From: ChocPot-Mid sp043804925 | GTDB taxonomy: Bacteria; Bacteroidota; Ignavibacteria; Kapaibacteriales; UBA2268 | Direction of reading: 5' to 3' | Length of the DNA stretch: 64,000 bases | Assembly: GCA_043804925.1 (NCBI GenBank) | Contig: JAZDIP010000086.1 | Location: forward strand, 38,255-102,254 | Part shown: positions 1 to 8,446 of the stretch, one piece after another | How positions within the stretch are numbered: the stretch's first letter is position 1 | Layout: each line of letters starts with the position of its first letter | Made by a program: the position numbers and the translations under genes | Notes under the pieces: generated by a model | Database searches by the model: none | Told to the model about the DNA's origin: nothing | What the model saw: only the letters and a program-made list of their open reading frames with translations

Positions 1-118
1 TTTTTTCGGGATTGTACCAGATTTCATGACTGCCTTTTGCTTGCCTGTCAAAAACAAAACCGGCAGCTTTAAGTTTTTTTATTAAGTCTTTATATGTAAT
101 ACCACCAAGAATGCTCAT
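1..118 (-). CDS. hicA: HicA family toxin (mRNA interferase), 3' part cut by window edge
   Basis: The minus strand reads MSILGGITYKDLIKKLKAAG followed by a stretch with Gly-Ser-His and an EIWYNP-like end, the usual N-terminal two thirds of a HicA double-stranded-RNA-binding-fold toxin. The His of GSH is the expected catalytic residue. HicA proteins cleave mRNA independently of the ribosome when not bound by HicB. The ATG at 118 overlaps the hicB stop (ATGA, 118-115), so the two genes are translationally coupled with the antitoxin first. 39 codons are visible and the C-terminus lies outside the window. The family call rests on the motif and the hicB neighbour. Confidence 0.85.
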   Translation of the reverse strand, partial: MSILGGITYKDLIKKLKAAGFVFDRQAKGSHEIWYNPEK

Positions 119-372
119 AATGCAACAGCAACAGGAATTCTTAATTTCATTTTTTTTGAGTTCCTATCTATTTGATTTTGAATTTTTACAGGTAATGGGT
201 CATTATGTTCAATATATGATTCGATTAGTTTCCGTGCTACATCTTGTGCGATTTCCTGAGCTTCCGAATAAGTTCTGCCTTCAGCCAATAAGCCGGGTAA
301 ATCATCAGACAAAGCAAGAAATCCACCTTCTTCGAGCGGTTCTATTTTTATGTCAATTACTATGTTTGTCAT
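115..372 (-). CDS. hicB: HicB family antitoxin
   Basis: This 85-residue protein has the HicB partial RNase H-like fold signature: an N-terminal strand with EPLEEGGFLALSDDLPGLLA, then GRTYSEAQEIAQDV. The family neutralises HicA by binding it and usually represses its own operon. The C-terminus lacks an obvious long ribbon-helix-helix or helix-turn-helix domain, so DNA binding would depend on the short basic tail (NRNSKKMKLRIP-like) or on another protein. It precedes and overlaps hicA. An inverted pair of GTTACAAC/GTTGTAAC boxes lies about 90-120 bases upstream of the start and could be an operator. Confidence 0.85.
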   Translation of the reverse strand: MTNIVIDIKIEPLEEGGFLALSDDLPGLLAEGRTYSEAQEIAQDVARKLIESYIEHNDPLPVKIQNQIDRNSKKMKLRIPVAVAL

Positions 373-458
373 ATTCAGTCCTTCCTTTTATCTATATAAC
401 ATTGCAAAATTAAATAAATTGTATTATTTTTTTGAATTATTTTTTCATTGAGTCGTTT

Positions 459-497
459 GTTACAACCGATTCCTCTTGCTGCCAGTTGTAACAACTG
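459..497. promoter_or_regulatory. Inverted repeat between hicB and ftsY, possible operator
   Basis: GTTACAAC (459-466) and GTTGTAAC (485-492) form an inverted pair. The second box lies inside a tighter palindrome, CAGTTGT-A-ACAACTG (483-497). The position in the divergent hicB/ftsY spacer suits a repressor site, for example hicBA autoregulation. That function is inferred; only the symmetry is seen. Confidence 0.3.
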
Positions 498-552
498 ACA
501 GAACGGTATAATGTAAATTATGTTTAGAGAATAAGGTTTGACTTTTTTTAGG

Positions 553-560
553 TAAATTTG
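553..560 (+). promoter_or_regulatory. Possible -7 box of ftsY promoter
   Basis: TAAATTTG matches the Bacteroidota sigma-A -7 consensus TAnnTTTG, 61 bases before the ftsY start. A TTTG lies at 537-540 but only 12 bases away, shorter than the usual spacing of about 19-21, so the -33 half is not convincing. Confidence 0.25.
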
Positions 561-621
561 AAATATATGTAAATTACAATTACTTAAAACATTTAATAAT
601 TAGGATAATAAGAAAGTTTTA

Positions 622-1614
622 ATGGGATTATTTGATAAATTTAAAGATAAAGTTAGCCAGGCAATGCAATCAACTGGAGATGCACTTGGTTTTACTAAAT
701 TAAAAGAAGGTCTTGAAAAAACAAGAAACTCATTTTTGAATAATTTGCAGGGTATTCTTGGAATCGGAAGGAAAATTGACGAATCGCTTTTACAGGAAAT
801 TGAAGACTTGTTGATTTCAGCTGATGTTGGTGTTCAGACAGCAGATGTAATTATTGATGCACTCAGGATTAGAGTAAAAGAAGAAGGACACGAAAATGCA
901 GATGATGTTCTTAATATGCTAAAAGAAGAAATTCACGGAATTTTGCTTAAATCTCCCTCAGCTAATAATGACGCAAACTATTCGATAGATGAAAGCAACA
1001 AACCGCATACGATTATGGTTGTCGGCGTTAACGGTGTCGGTAAAACAACAACGATTGGAAAGCTGGCATATAATTATAAAAATGCAGGTAAACAGGTTCT
1101 AATAGGTGCGGCAGATACTTTTCGTGCCGCCGCAAATGAACAACTCGAGGTTTGGGCTAAAAGAGCAAATGTGCCAATCGTTCAGCAAGCACAGGGAGCA
1201 GACCCTGCCGCAGTTGCTTTCGATACATTGAAATCTGCACAATCAAAGGGTTTTGATGTTGTAATTATTGATACAGCGGGGAGATTGCACAATAAAGGAA
1301 ATCTGATGGCTGAACTTTCTAAAATCAATCGTGTAATGAAAAAGCTTAAAGAATCTGCTCCTGATGATGTTTATTTGGTTTTGGATGCAACAACAGGTCA
1401 AAATGCACTGCAACAGGCGAAGGAGTTTATGAAAGTTGCAGATATTTCCGGAATTGTTTTAACTAAACTTGATGGAACAGCAAAAGGAGGCATCGTACTT
1501 GCAATTGCAAATGAATTAAAAATCCCTGTCAGGTATATTGGTGTTGGAGAAAAGATAGATAATCTTCAGGTGTTTGAACCGGATTTCTTTGTTGAAGCGT
1601 TGTTTGGGAGTTGA
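622..1614 (+). CDS. ftsY: Signal recognition particle receptor FtsY
   Basis: FtsY is the GTPase that docks the SRP-ribosome complex at the inner membrane for co-translational insertion. The 330 residues contain an N domain of four helices (about 20-110) and a G domain. The P-loop GVNGVGKT is at about 135-142, followed by the SRP-GTPase insertion region with DTFRAAA, then DTAGR and TKLDG. The C-terminal GVGEKIDNLQVFEPDFFVEAL block is typical. The long acidic A domain of E. coli FtsY is missing; only a short amphipathic start (MGLFDKFKDKVSQ) precedes the N domain, as in many Bacteroidota. It probably forms a run with radA and obg, though a 130-base repeat-bearing gap follows it. Confidence 0.97.
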   Translation: MGLFDKFKDKVSQAMQSTGDALGFTKLKEGLEKTRNSFLNNLQGILGIGRKIDESLLQEIEDLLISADVGVQTADVIIDALRIRVKEEGHENADDVLNMLKEEIHGILLKSPSANNDANYSIDESNKPHTIMVVGVNGVGKTTTIGKLAYNYKNAGKQVLIGAADTFRAAANEQLEVWAKRANVPIVQQAQGADPAAVAFDTLKSAQSKGFDVVIIDTAGRLHNKGNLMAELSKINRVMKKLKESAPDDVYLVLDATTGQNALQQAKEFMKVADISGIVLTKLDGTAKGGIVLAIANELKIPVRYIGVGEKIDNLQVFEPDFFVEALFGS

Positions 1615-1616
1615 AA

Positions 1617-1675
1617 CTCCGTGTATCTCCGTGTAACAAAATGCTTAAAAAGAAATTACATAGAAAACCACGGAG
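1617..1675. repeat. Degenerate CTCCGTG/CACGGAG intergenic repeat
   Basis: Two direct copies of CTCCGTG (1617-1623, 1627-1633) face an inverted CACGGAG (1669-1675), followed by a run of GCGTA/GCGTATTTTGCGGT words up to about 1710. A similar word set (CTCTGTG, CTCTGTAG, CTCAGTG) occurs at about 25803-25832. It looks like a decayed intergenic repeat rather than a terminator because no T-run follows the stem. Confidence 0.4.
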
Positions 1676-1744
1676 AAAAACTTAGCGTAAACTTTGCGTA
1701 TTTTGCGGTAAAATATGTAGTAAAACGAAATTGAAAAATAATTT

Positions 1745-3094
1745 ATGAAAGCAAAATCAATTTTTATATGCCAGCAATGTGGAGCCAGGTCTGCACGATG
1801 GGTGGGTAAGTGTCCTAACTGCGGTGCATGGGATTCTTATACTGAAGAAGCTATTAGTGTCGGACCGAAAAATATTGCTAAAGTTCCAATCGGAAAGAAC
1901 AAACCGGTCCGCTTATCTGAGATTAATACAGATGGCGAATTCCGTTTAGCAACAAAAATAAAAGAACTTGACAGAGTCTTAGGTGGTGGAATCATTCCCG
2001 GTTCATTAATATTAGTGGGTGGTGACCCTGGTATCGGAAAATCTACATTAATGCTTCAAATGTGTACAGGATTAAAACAATTCAATCCGTTTTACATAAC
2101 AGGTGAAGAATCTTTACAGCAAATCAAATATCGCTCAAAACGAATCAGCGGAATACCTGATGACATTTTGCTTTTAGCTGAAACCAATATCGAACAAATT
2201 GATTATGCTATCAAATCTTCCGATTGTAACATAGCAATAGTTGATTCCATACAGTCCGTATATACAGAAAAAATTGAATCAACACCCGGTAGCGTTAGTC
2301 AGGTCAGAGAATGTACAGGACTATTGATGCAGACAGCAAAGCAAACCGGAAAAGCGATTTTCATTATTGGTCATGTTACAAAAGAAGGTGTTATAGCCGG
2401 ACCGAAAATACTTGAACACATGGTTGATACAGTATTGATGTTCGAAGGCGAGAAAACATACTCTTATAGAATTTTAAGAGCAACAAAGAACAGATTCGGT
2501 TCGACAAATGAAATCGGCATTTTCGAAATGTCCGGGTCAGGTTTGAAACAGGTTTCAAATCCGTCAGAGTTATTTTTAGCTCAGCGTCAGGAAGAAGATT
2601 CGGGTGTGGCTATTGTAGCGGCAATAGAAGGGACAAGGCCGATTTTGCTCGAAGTACAGGCATTGGTAAGCCCCTCAGGTTTTGCCGTACCACAAAGAAC
2701 TGCAAATGGTGTTGATGTCCGAAGGTTGAATATGATTCTCGCTGTCCTAGAAAAACGTCTGGGATTGAAGTTCAGGCAATACGATGTCTTTGTTAATATA
2801 GCTGGTGGTGTTTACATTAGCGACCCGGCAATTGATTTGGGGATAGCTGCAGCACTGGTGAGTTCACTTCGTGATAAACCCATCCATTCAAAAGCTGTTT
2901 TAATTGGTGAAATTGGATTGACAGGTGAAGTACGTGCAGTATCTGCTATCGAGCAACGAATCAAGGAAGCAGAAAAACTTGGCTTCAATAAAATTATTTT
3001 GCCTAAGCATAGTCATAAAAAATTACAGGGAAGTTTTAAAGTTGCAATGACTCCTGTGGAGAGAATTTCTTTGGCTTTGGCAGATATATTCTAA
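1745..3094 (+). CDS. radA: DNA repair protein RadA
   Basis: RadA/Sms is a RecA-like ATPase that drives branch migration of recombination intermediates. The 449 residues show a C4 zinc finger (C9, C12, C23, C26 in CQQCG...CPNCG), a Walker A motif GGDPGIGKS at about 92-100, and the family-specific KNRFG motif. A C-terminal Lon-protease-like domain carries the GGVYISDPAIDLGIAAAL region. Domain order and length match the family. It is followed 16 bases later by obg, suggesting one transcript. The start has no strong Shine-Dalgarno site but directly precedes the zinc finger as expected. Confidence 0.97.
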   Translation: MKAKSIFICQQCGARSARWVGKCPNCGAWDSYTEEAISVGPKNIAKVPIGKNKPVRLSEINTDGEFRLATKIKELDRVLGGGIIPGSLILVGGDPGIGKSTLMLQMCTGLKQFNPFYITGEESLQQIKYRSKRISGIPDDILLLAETNIEQIDYAIKSSDCNIAIVDSIQSVYTEKIESTPGSVSQVRECTGLLMQTAKQTGKAIFIIGHVTKEGVIAGPKILEHMVDTVLMFEGEKTYSYRILRATKNRFGSTNEIGIFEMSGSGLKQVSNPSELFLAQRQEEDSGVAIVAAIEGTRPILLEVQALVSPSGFAVPQRTANGVDVRRLNMILAVLEKRLGLKFRQYDVFVNIAGGVYISDPAIDLGIAAALVSSLRDKPIHSKAVLIGEIGLTGEVRAVSAIEQRIKEAEKLGFNKIILPKHSHKKLQGSFKVAMTPVERISLALADIF

Positions 3095-3110
3095 AAATAA
3101 CGGCATAATT

Positions 3111-4103
3111 ATGAAATTTATAGACTACTCGAAAATATTTATTAAGTCAGGAGACGGTGGACCCGGACATATAAGCTTCAGGCGAGAGAAGTTTGTTCCA
3201 AAAGGTGGACCCGATGGAGGAAACGGAGGAAAAGGCGGAGATGTTGTCTTTTTTACCGACAGGCACTTAACCACACTCCTTGATTTTAGATACAGGAAGA
3301 ATTATTTTGCAGATAATGGTGTTCAGGGTGGAAAAAAAAGATGTTCCGGTAAGGACGGAAAGAACATTATTATCAAAGTGCCTTGCGGTACTGTCATTAA
3401 GGATGCAAATACCGATGAAATAATTGCAGACCTTCATGAAGAAGGAATTACTTATACTTTAGCTGAAGGCGGCAAGGGAGGCAGAGGTAATGCAGAGTTT
3501 GCTACTCCGACTAATCAAACTCCCAGATATGCTCAGCCCGGTATTCCCGGAATTGAAATGGAAATTGTTCTTGAATTGAAATTGATTGCTGATGTAGGTA
3601 TCGTTGGATATCCGAATGTCGGGAAGTCAACATTGATTTCTGTTATATCCGACGCGAAGCCGAAGATAGCCGATTATCCTTTTACTACTCTTGTTCCAAA
3701 CCTTGGAATGGTCAGGGTTGCCGAAGGACAAAGTTATGTAGTTGCAGATATTCCCGGTCTAATCGAAGGAGCACATGAGGGCAAGGGATTAGGACATCAG
3801 TTTTTAAGACATGTAGAAAGAACAAAAGTTCTTTTATTTATGATTGAATCAACAAGTGAAAATCCAAAAACAGATTTCAAAGTGCTTTTTAATGAATTGA
3901 CTAAATACAATCCGGATATGAAGTACAAAAAGAAAATAATTTGCTTCAGCAAATCCGATTTGGTTGATGATGCGACTAAACAAAAGCTATTAAAAACAAA
4001 ATTCACAGGTATAAAATCTGCTTCTCTAATAATTTCAGCACCGATGATGGAAAATCTGGATGAGTTGAAATGGGAGATGTGGAAGATGGTGGAGGAGGAT
4101 TAA
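3111..4103 (+). CDS. obg: GTPase Obg
   Basis: Obg is an essential ribosome-associated GTPase that acts in 50S maturation and stress control. The N-terminal glycine-rich OBG fold (about 1-158) shows GGPDGGNGGKGGDV and GGKGGRGNAEFATPTNQTPR. The G domain has GYPNVGKST (G1), DIPGLIEGA (G3) and SKSD in place of the usual NKxD (G4). The protein stops at 330 residues, so the C-terminal OCT domain found in Firmicutes and some proteobacteria is absent. The Asn-to-Ser change in G4 also occurs in some Obg/Era GTPases and need not abolish function. Confidence 0.96.
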   Translation: MKFIDYSKIFIKSGDGGPGHISFRREKFVPKGGPDGGNGGKGGDVVFFTDRHLTTLLDFRYRKNYFADNGVQGGKKRCSGKDGKNIIIKVPCGTVIKDANTDEIIADLHEEGITYTLAEGGKGGRGNAEFATPTNQTPRYAQPGIPGIEMEIVLELKLIADVGIVGYPNVGKSTLISVISDAKPKIADYPFTTLVPNLGMVRVAEGQSYVVADIPGLIEGAHEGKGLGHQFLRHVERTKVLLFMIESTSENPKTDFKVLFNELTKYNPDMKYKKKIICFSKSDLVDDATKQKLLKTKFTGIKSASLIISAPMMENLDELKWEMWKMVEED

Positions 4104-4124
4104 AATGTTTTATCATAGCAGGAA

Positions 4125-4221
4125 CCTGACTTCCGCACCGAAACACCCAACTCAAAAATACAAATATAGTATTTATGTGGATTCCTACCGATTTTTTTTT
4201 AAAAAAAGTGCGGAAGTCAGG
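4125..4221. repeat. 97-bp element with perfect 14-bp terminal inverted repeats
   Basis: CCTGACTTCCGCAC (4125-4138) and its exact reverse complement GTGCGGAAGTCAGG (4208-4221) bracket 69 bases that include a T10/A7 run. It lies between the convergent obg and the M28 gene. There is no T-run after either arm, so it is not a simple terminator. A MITE-like or palindromic intergenic repeat is likelier. No clear target-site duplication is visible. Confidence 0.5.
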
Positions 4222-4283
4222 AAAATATTCTTTCTATTTCCCCGATGTTTTATAATTTAAATTGAAAATTTGTATTATATCCT

Positions 4284-6110
4284 TTACTTTTTATGTTTTT
4301 CTGCTTTCACATTTATTGTTTTTTCAGCATTATCCCTAACAATAAGAAGCTGAATGCTATCACCGGGTTTTGTTAAACTTAAAGCGGTTTCTAAATCGAA
4401 ATAATTTTTAATTTCTTTGCCATTTACTTTACAAATAACATCACCTGCTTTTAGATTTGATTTACTGGCAGGACTATTCCTGAAAATATCAGCAATTACA
4501 AGACCTTTCTGATTAATTTCATAGTCCGGCATAATCCCAAGCCAGCAGTCATATCCTCTTTTTGCATCTTTATATTCCGTAATAGAAGGGTCAGGAAAAA
4601 AAGAAGGTCGTAAACCCGAATTCCCAATGTCTTGAATAAGATTATTTGCAAAATAAATTACTCTTGGTATTTCGGAATAATTTATTTTTTCCTGAGTATC
4701 CGATGGCTTCCAAAGATCTGTATGTAAGCCGGTAGTGAACATCAGAACAGGTATATCGGATGAATAAAATGGGAGATGGTCGCTTTTACAAAAGCTATGA
4801 TGTCCGGGTATTAACATTAAAGTCGAATCTTGTGATTTAGCGGAATTTAAATTTTGAGAGAAATTAGCTCCGGTGCCGCTTCCAATAATACTCAATCTAT
4901 CGTTTCTAAGCTTACCAATTGTATTTAAATTTATCATCAATATCATTTTTTCAGCTGATACCGGTGGATTAGAAATAAATGCTTTTGAACCATCTTGCCC
5001 TGTTACAGATGCATTAAAACCAACAAAAAGCACAGGTCTTTTTAATGGATTTTGCTTAACTAACTTAGCCAATTCTATTAAAGCGGCAGAACCAGAAGCA
5101 TTAAAATCAGCGCTATTCAATACTGTCCATACTTTTGGTCTCCATTTTGGTGTTTCCCAATAAGCACCCAAACCATCAAAATTAGCACCAACCACTATGT
5201 ATTCATTTTCAAAATCAGGGTCAGTGCCTTTGACTAAACCAACAACGTTATTCAACTCTTTCTGAACTTCTTCAACATCAACTGTAATTGACATCTTGAT
5301 ATCGGGTAATACAAAGCTTTTTGGTTTTTTTGTTGTATTTATTTCCTTTTCTACTTTTAGCAATGGTTCTTGTTTTGTAAAGAACTCTGACATAAGAGTT
5401 CTGTTTGCATGCAAGGCGACTATTTCGGACTTGTATTTCCTGTCAACATCAAAATCATAAAAAACATTTGCTGAATCATGCAATACTTTTACAAAAACAA
5501 TGGCAGCTGCACCATGTTTAAGAGCATTATCGGCTTTATAACTTAAATCAGAATATGGTGTCCAGAAATCATCGAGAGGAAGACCTTCAGAAGAATCTGC
5601 CAGCACAATTACAATTTTTCCATTTACATCAATCCCCTCATAATCATCATACCCGGATTCTTTTGCAGTTACACCGTATCCGCAAAAGACTACTTCACCT
5701 TTAGCGGTTCCATTTTTACTGAATCTCATTGGAATCCAATCTTTTCCCGAAGTCCATGTTTTCGTTCTTGACCTAAGCATATTCTCAGGAACTCCCGGCT
5801 TTCTGATTAAGACATCAAATGAAACTGCCGAGCTTGGACCTATAGCCAGAGTATCAATATATTTGAATGGTTTGAAGTATGAATCACCTATAGTTTCCAA
5901 GCCAGATTCCTTGAATTTTCCTGCAATATATTCTCCTGCTTTTTTGTTCTCCGGAGTTCCCGGAAAACGTCCCTGCATTTCGGTTGAGGAAAGAAAAGTA
6001 ATATGTGATTTCAACTGAGATACCATGTCATCACCAGTTTGTGCGGATGTTTTTTGATTTATTGTCAATGACATAACAACAACAATAGCAAGTATGTATA
6101 TAGTTTTCAT
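4284..6110 (-). CDS. Secreted M28-family protein with PA and PDZ domains, probably catalytically inactive
   Basis: From the ATG at 6110 (AGGGG ribosome-binding site nearby) the 608-residue product has a signal peptide ending TSAQ. It then has a PA-like insert (about 140-260), an M28 zinc aminopeptidase fold (about 285-500) and a C-terminal PDZ domain (DYEINQKGLVIADIF...GDVICKVNGKEI). The zinc-ligand positions look lost. The usual AHxD is GANFD, GADDNASG is SADFNASG, the catalytic Glu-Glu is Ser-Val in NASVTGQ, NLDMIG is NLNTIG, and the final His before the P-S-D motif is Trp. The surrounding motifs are well kept, so this looks like a stable pseudo-peptidase with a binding role. A longer in-frame start at 6167 would bury the signal peptide. 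Confidence 0.8.
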   Translation of the reverse strand: MKTIYILAIVVVMSLTINQKTSAQTGDDMVSQLKSHITFLSSTEMQGRFPGTPENKKAGEYIAGKFKESGLETIGDSYFKPFKYIDTLAIGPSSAVSFDVLIRKPGVPENMLRSRTKTWTSGKDWIPMRFSKNGTAKGEVVFCGYGVTAKESGYDDYEGIDVNGKIVIVLADSSEGLPLDDFWTPYSDLSYKADNALKHGAAAIVFVKVLHDSANVFYDFDVDRKYKSEIVALHANRTLMSEFFTKQEPLLKVEKEINTTKKPKSFVLPDIKMSITVDVEEVQKELNNVVGLVKGTDPDFENEYIVVGANFDGLGAYWETPKWRPKVWTVLNSADFNASGSAALIELAKLVKQNPLKRPVLFVGFNASVTGQDGSKAFISNPPVSAEKMILMINLNTIGKLRNDRLSIIGSGTGANFSQNLNSAKSQDSTLMLIPGHHSFCKSDHLPFYSSDIPVLMFTTGLHTDLWKPSDTQEKINYSEIPRVIYFANNLIQDIGNSGLRPSFFPDPSITEYKDAKRGYDCWLGIMPDYEINQKGLVIADIFRNSPASKSNLKAGDVICKVNGKEIKNYFDLETALSLTKPGDSIQLLIVRDNAEKTINVKAEKHKK

Positions 6111-6261
6111 AACAAATCCCCTGTATTTCGGAAACAAAATTTTAAAAATACAAATTACAAAAATCAACTTAATTTATTTAGACAAACAAACAAAATTTTT
6201 TTTAATTTAATATTCAGAAAATTTAAAGAAATATTTAATAATATTTTTACATATAGAGTAA

Positions 6262-8322
6262 TTAGCCCTGAACAATGCTATCAATATATTTATTTTTCTC
6301 AATTTTTGATATATATTGACGCAGTTGGTTAATATCTTTGACTTCTAATTCAATGAGTATGCAAGCAGACTTCTTAGCAGTTTTTATCTTTTCGGAAGAC
6401 CTAATGACCAGCTTTCTTGAAGCGGCTTCATCAACAATTACATTTAGCATATTGTTATAATTCAAGCCAAATACTTTGATTTTTGCTGTTTGAACCGAAT
6501 CCGATGTCATCCATTCAGCTTTTTTGAATTTATCTTTTTCGAAAGCAGATGAAGAAATAAACCTGCAATTAACTGAATGAATCTTAATTTCCGATTTGCT
6601 AGTAACATATGCAGTAATAGGTTCTCCTTTAATAGGATTGCAGCATTTTGACAGCTTCGTTTCAATACCTTCCATTCCTTCAACTTTAATCTGTGGAGGG
6701 CGTGCAATTGAATTTTTATTGCTAATTGACCTTTCTTTTGCTTTAACTTCGAAAGCAGACGGATATAATTTCCTGAGTAGAGTCTGACTGCATTTTATTG
6801 AGTTAATTGAAATTGCAGAGTAAAAATCATCAGCCATTTTAAAACCAACACCGGACAGGTTGTTTTTAAAAGTCTGCTCATCTGCATGAGTTCCCAATTT
6901 TGTACGATATTGTTTCTTGAATTTTTCCCAAATTCTTTTTCCATCTGCAACTAATTGGTCTTTCTCATTCTTTTTTAACCAAATTAATATTTTTGACCTT
7001 GCTTTTTGTGTCTTAACATAGTTAAGCCAGTCCCTGGATGGCTTTGAGTTCTTTGAACTAATAATTTCAACGACATCTCCGGATTTCAATGCAGTAGTCA
7101 GCTTTGTGAGTTTCCCATTTACTTTAGAACCTGAAACCTGACTTCCTAAGCCCGTATGTATGGCATAAGCAAAATCAATAGGTGTAGAATCTTTTCTTAA
7201 TGTCTTTATATCTCCTTTGGGTGTAAGTACATGGATAAAATCACGCTTTTGCTCAGATTTTAAAAGCTCCTGCAACTCATAAGGATTATCGAAGTATTCG
7301 TCTGTTTCAAGAAATTCTTTCAACCTTACAATCCAATCCGTTTTGTCTTCTGCTTTTTCACCCTCCTTATAAGCCCAGTGAGCCGCTGAGCCGAACTCTG
7401 CCTGACGATGCATTTCCTGAGTCCGAATTTGAATTTCGAACTTATCGCCTTTACGATTCAAGACAGTAGTCTGAATCGAGCGGTAGCCGTTTGGTTTCGG
7501 ATATGTTACCCAATCCCTGAACCTGCCTTCTATCGGCACCCAACTGCTATGAACAACGCCAAGAACAAAATAGCAATCATCCAGCTTATCAACAATAATC
7601 CGTAATGCCATTAAATCGAAAACATCATCGAGAGATACACCCTTGTTCTTTTGCTTTAGAAAAATACTGTACAATCTTTTTACCCTGAAGCTGATTGCCG
7701 CTTTAATTTTATTCTCTTTCAGCTTTAATGCAATATCCGAATTCATATCCCTGAGATTTTTCTCAAGCATATCTTTTCTTTTTTGCACTGCTTTGTACAA
7801 TCTATGGTAATCAGAAGGGAACAGATGTTTAAAAGCAATATCGTCCATCTGCTGATAAATTATTCTCAATCCAAGACGGTGTGCAATAGGTGAATAGAGG
7901 TTCAGGCATTCATCGGCAATCCTGGTTAATTCATTTGAATTCTCTGATTCGGCATATTTCAAAGACACTAAACGTTCAGCCAGTTTGATGAAAATAACAG
8001 ACAGGTCATCTGCTATTCCGATGAATTGCTTTCTCATTATAGTGATATGCTTTTTGGAATCAGGGAAAGAAATGTTTCCAAGTCTTTGGAGCAATTCTAT
8101 ACGCTGGGATACTGCTTTGTCATATTTTGAATTTATAGAATTTGCTACATTCTTATTTGATAAATCGGCTAATAGCAAATACCCTGCTAATAAGGATTCA
8201 ACGTCAAGATTCAAATCGAGAAGCAAATCCAAAAGCATTAAAGATAATTTTTTCTGTTCCTCCGAATAAAAAGAACCGGAGAAATTAATTAATTCCTTGC
8301 GAATGTCAGCAATATTATTCAT
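6262..8322 (-). CDS. Long RelA/SpoT homologue, (p)ppGpp synthetase with degenerate HD domain
   Basis: The 686 residues have the full RSH architecture: N-terminal HD-like region (1-180), synthetase (about 200-340), TGS (about 375-440), a helical part, a zinc-finger-like CCNP segment and a C-terminal ACT domain. The synthetase keeps RFRD (267-270) directly before PKPNGYRS, the charge pattern of bifunctional Rel/SpoT enzymes rather than the EFDD of RelA. The hydrolase site looks dead. The region that normally reads HxxHP is absent, LLHDVVED is replaced by LLLADLSNKN (about 49-58), and the LADRLHN motif is LAERLVS. It therefore probably makes but does not degrade (p)ppGpp. In the usual PKxNGYxSLHT the His is Gln here. 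Confidence 0.88.
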   Translation of the reverse strand: MNNIADIRKELINFSGSFYSEEQKKLSLMLLDLLLDLNLDVESLLAGYLLLADLSNKNVANSINSKYDKAVSQRIELLQRLGNISFPDSKKHITIMRKQFIGIADDLSVIFIKLAERLVSLKYAESENSNELTRIADECLNLYSPIAHRLGLRIIYQQMDDIAFKHLFPSDYHRLYKAVQKRKDMLEKNLRDMNSDIALKLKENKIKAAISFRVKRLYSIFLKQKNKGVSLDDVFDLMALRIIVDKLDDCYFVLGVVHSSWVPIEGRFRDWVTYPKPNGYRSIQTTVLNRKGDKFEIQIRTQEMHRQAEFGSAAHWAYKEGEKAEDKTDWIVRLKEFLETDEYFDNPYELQELLKSEQKRDFIHVLTPKGDIKTLRKDSTPIDFAYAIHTGLGSQVSGSKVNGKLTKLTTALKSGDVVEIISSKNSKPSRDWLNYVKTQKARSKILIWLKKNEKDQLVADGKRIWEKFKKQYRTKLGTHADEQTFKNNLSGVGFKMADDFYSAISINSIKCSQTLLRKLYPSAFEVKAKERSISNKNSIARPPQIKVEGMEGIETKLSKCCNPIKGEPITAYVTSKSEIKIHSVNCRFISSSAFEKDKFKKAEWMTSDSVQTAKIKVFGLNYNNMLNVIVDEAASRKLVIRSSEKIKTAKKSACILIELEVKDINQLRQYISKIEKNKYIDSIVQG

Positions 8323-8446
8323 TATAATATGAAAAAGATAAAATCAATAAGAGTGAAATAAAATTAAATTATTTTGTATAATATATATATTTTTCAAAAT
8401 TATTAATAAATAAAAAATAATTGTGGAAGTTTTTTTTATTAATCGT

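Noticed and set aside
111..413. Plus-strand open frame across the hicB gene
   Set aside because: It is the antisense shadow of hicB; the minus strand has clear HicB motifs and coupling to hicA.
4125..4221. Bidirectional terminator between obg and the M28 gene
   Set aside because: The loop is about 69 bases and neither arm is followed by a T-run on its strand.
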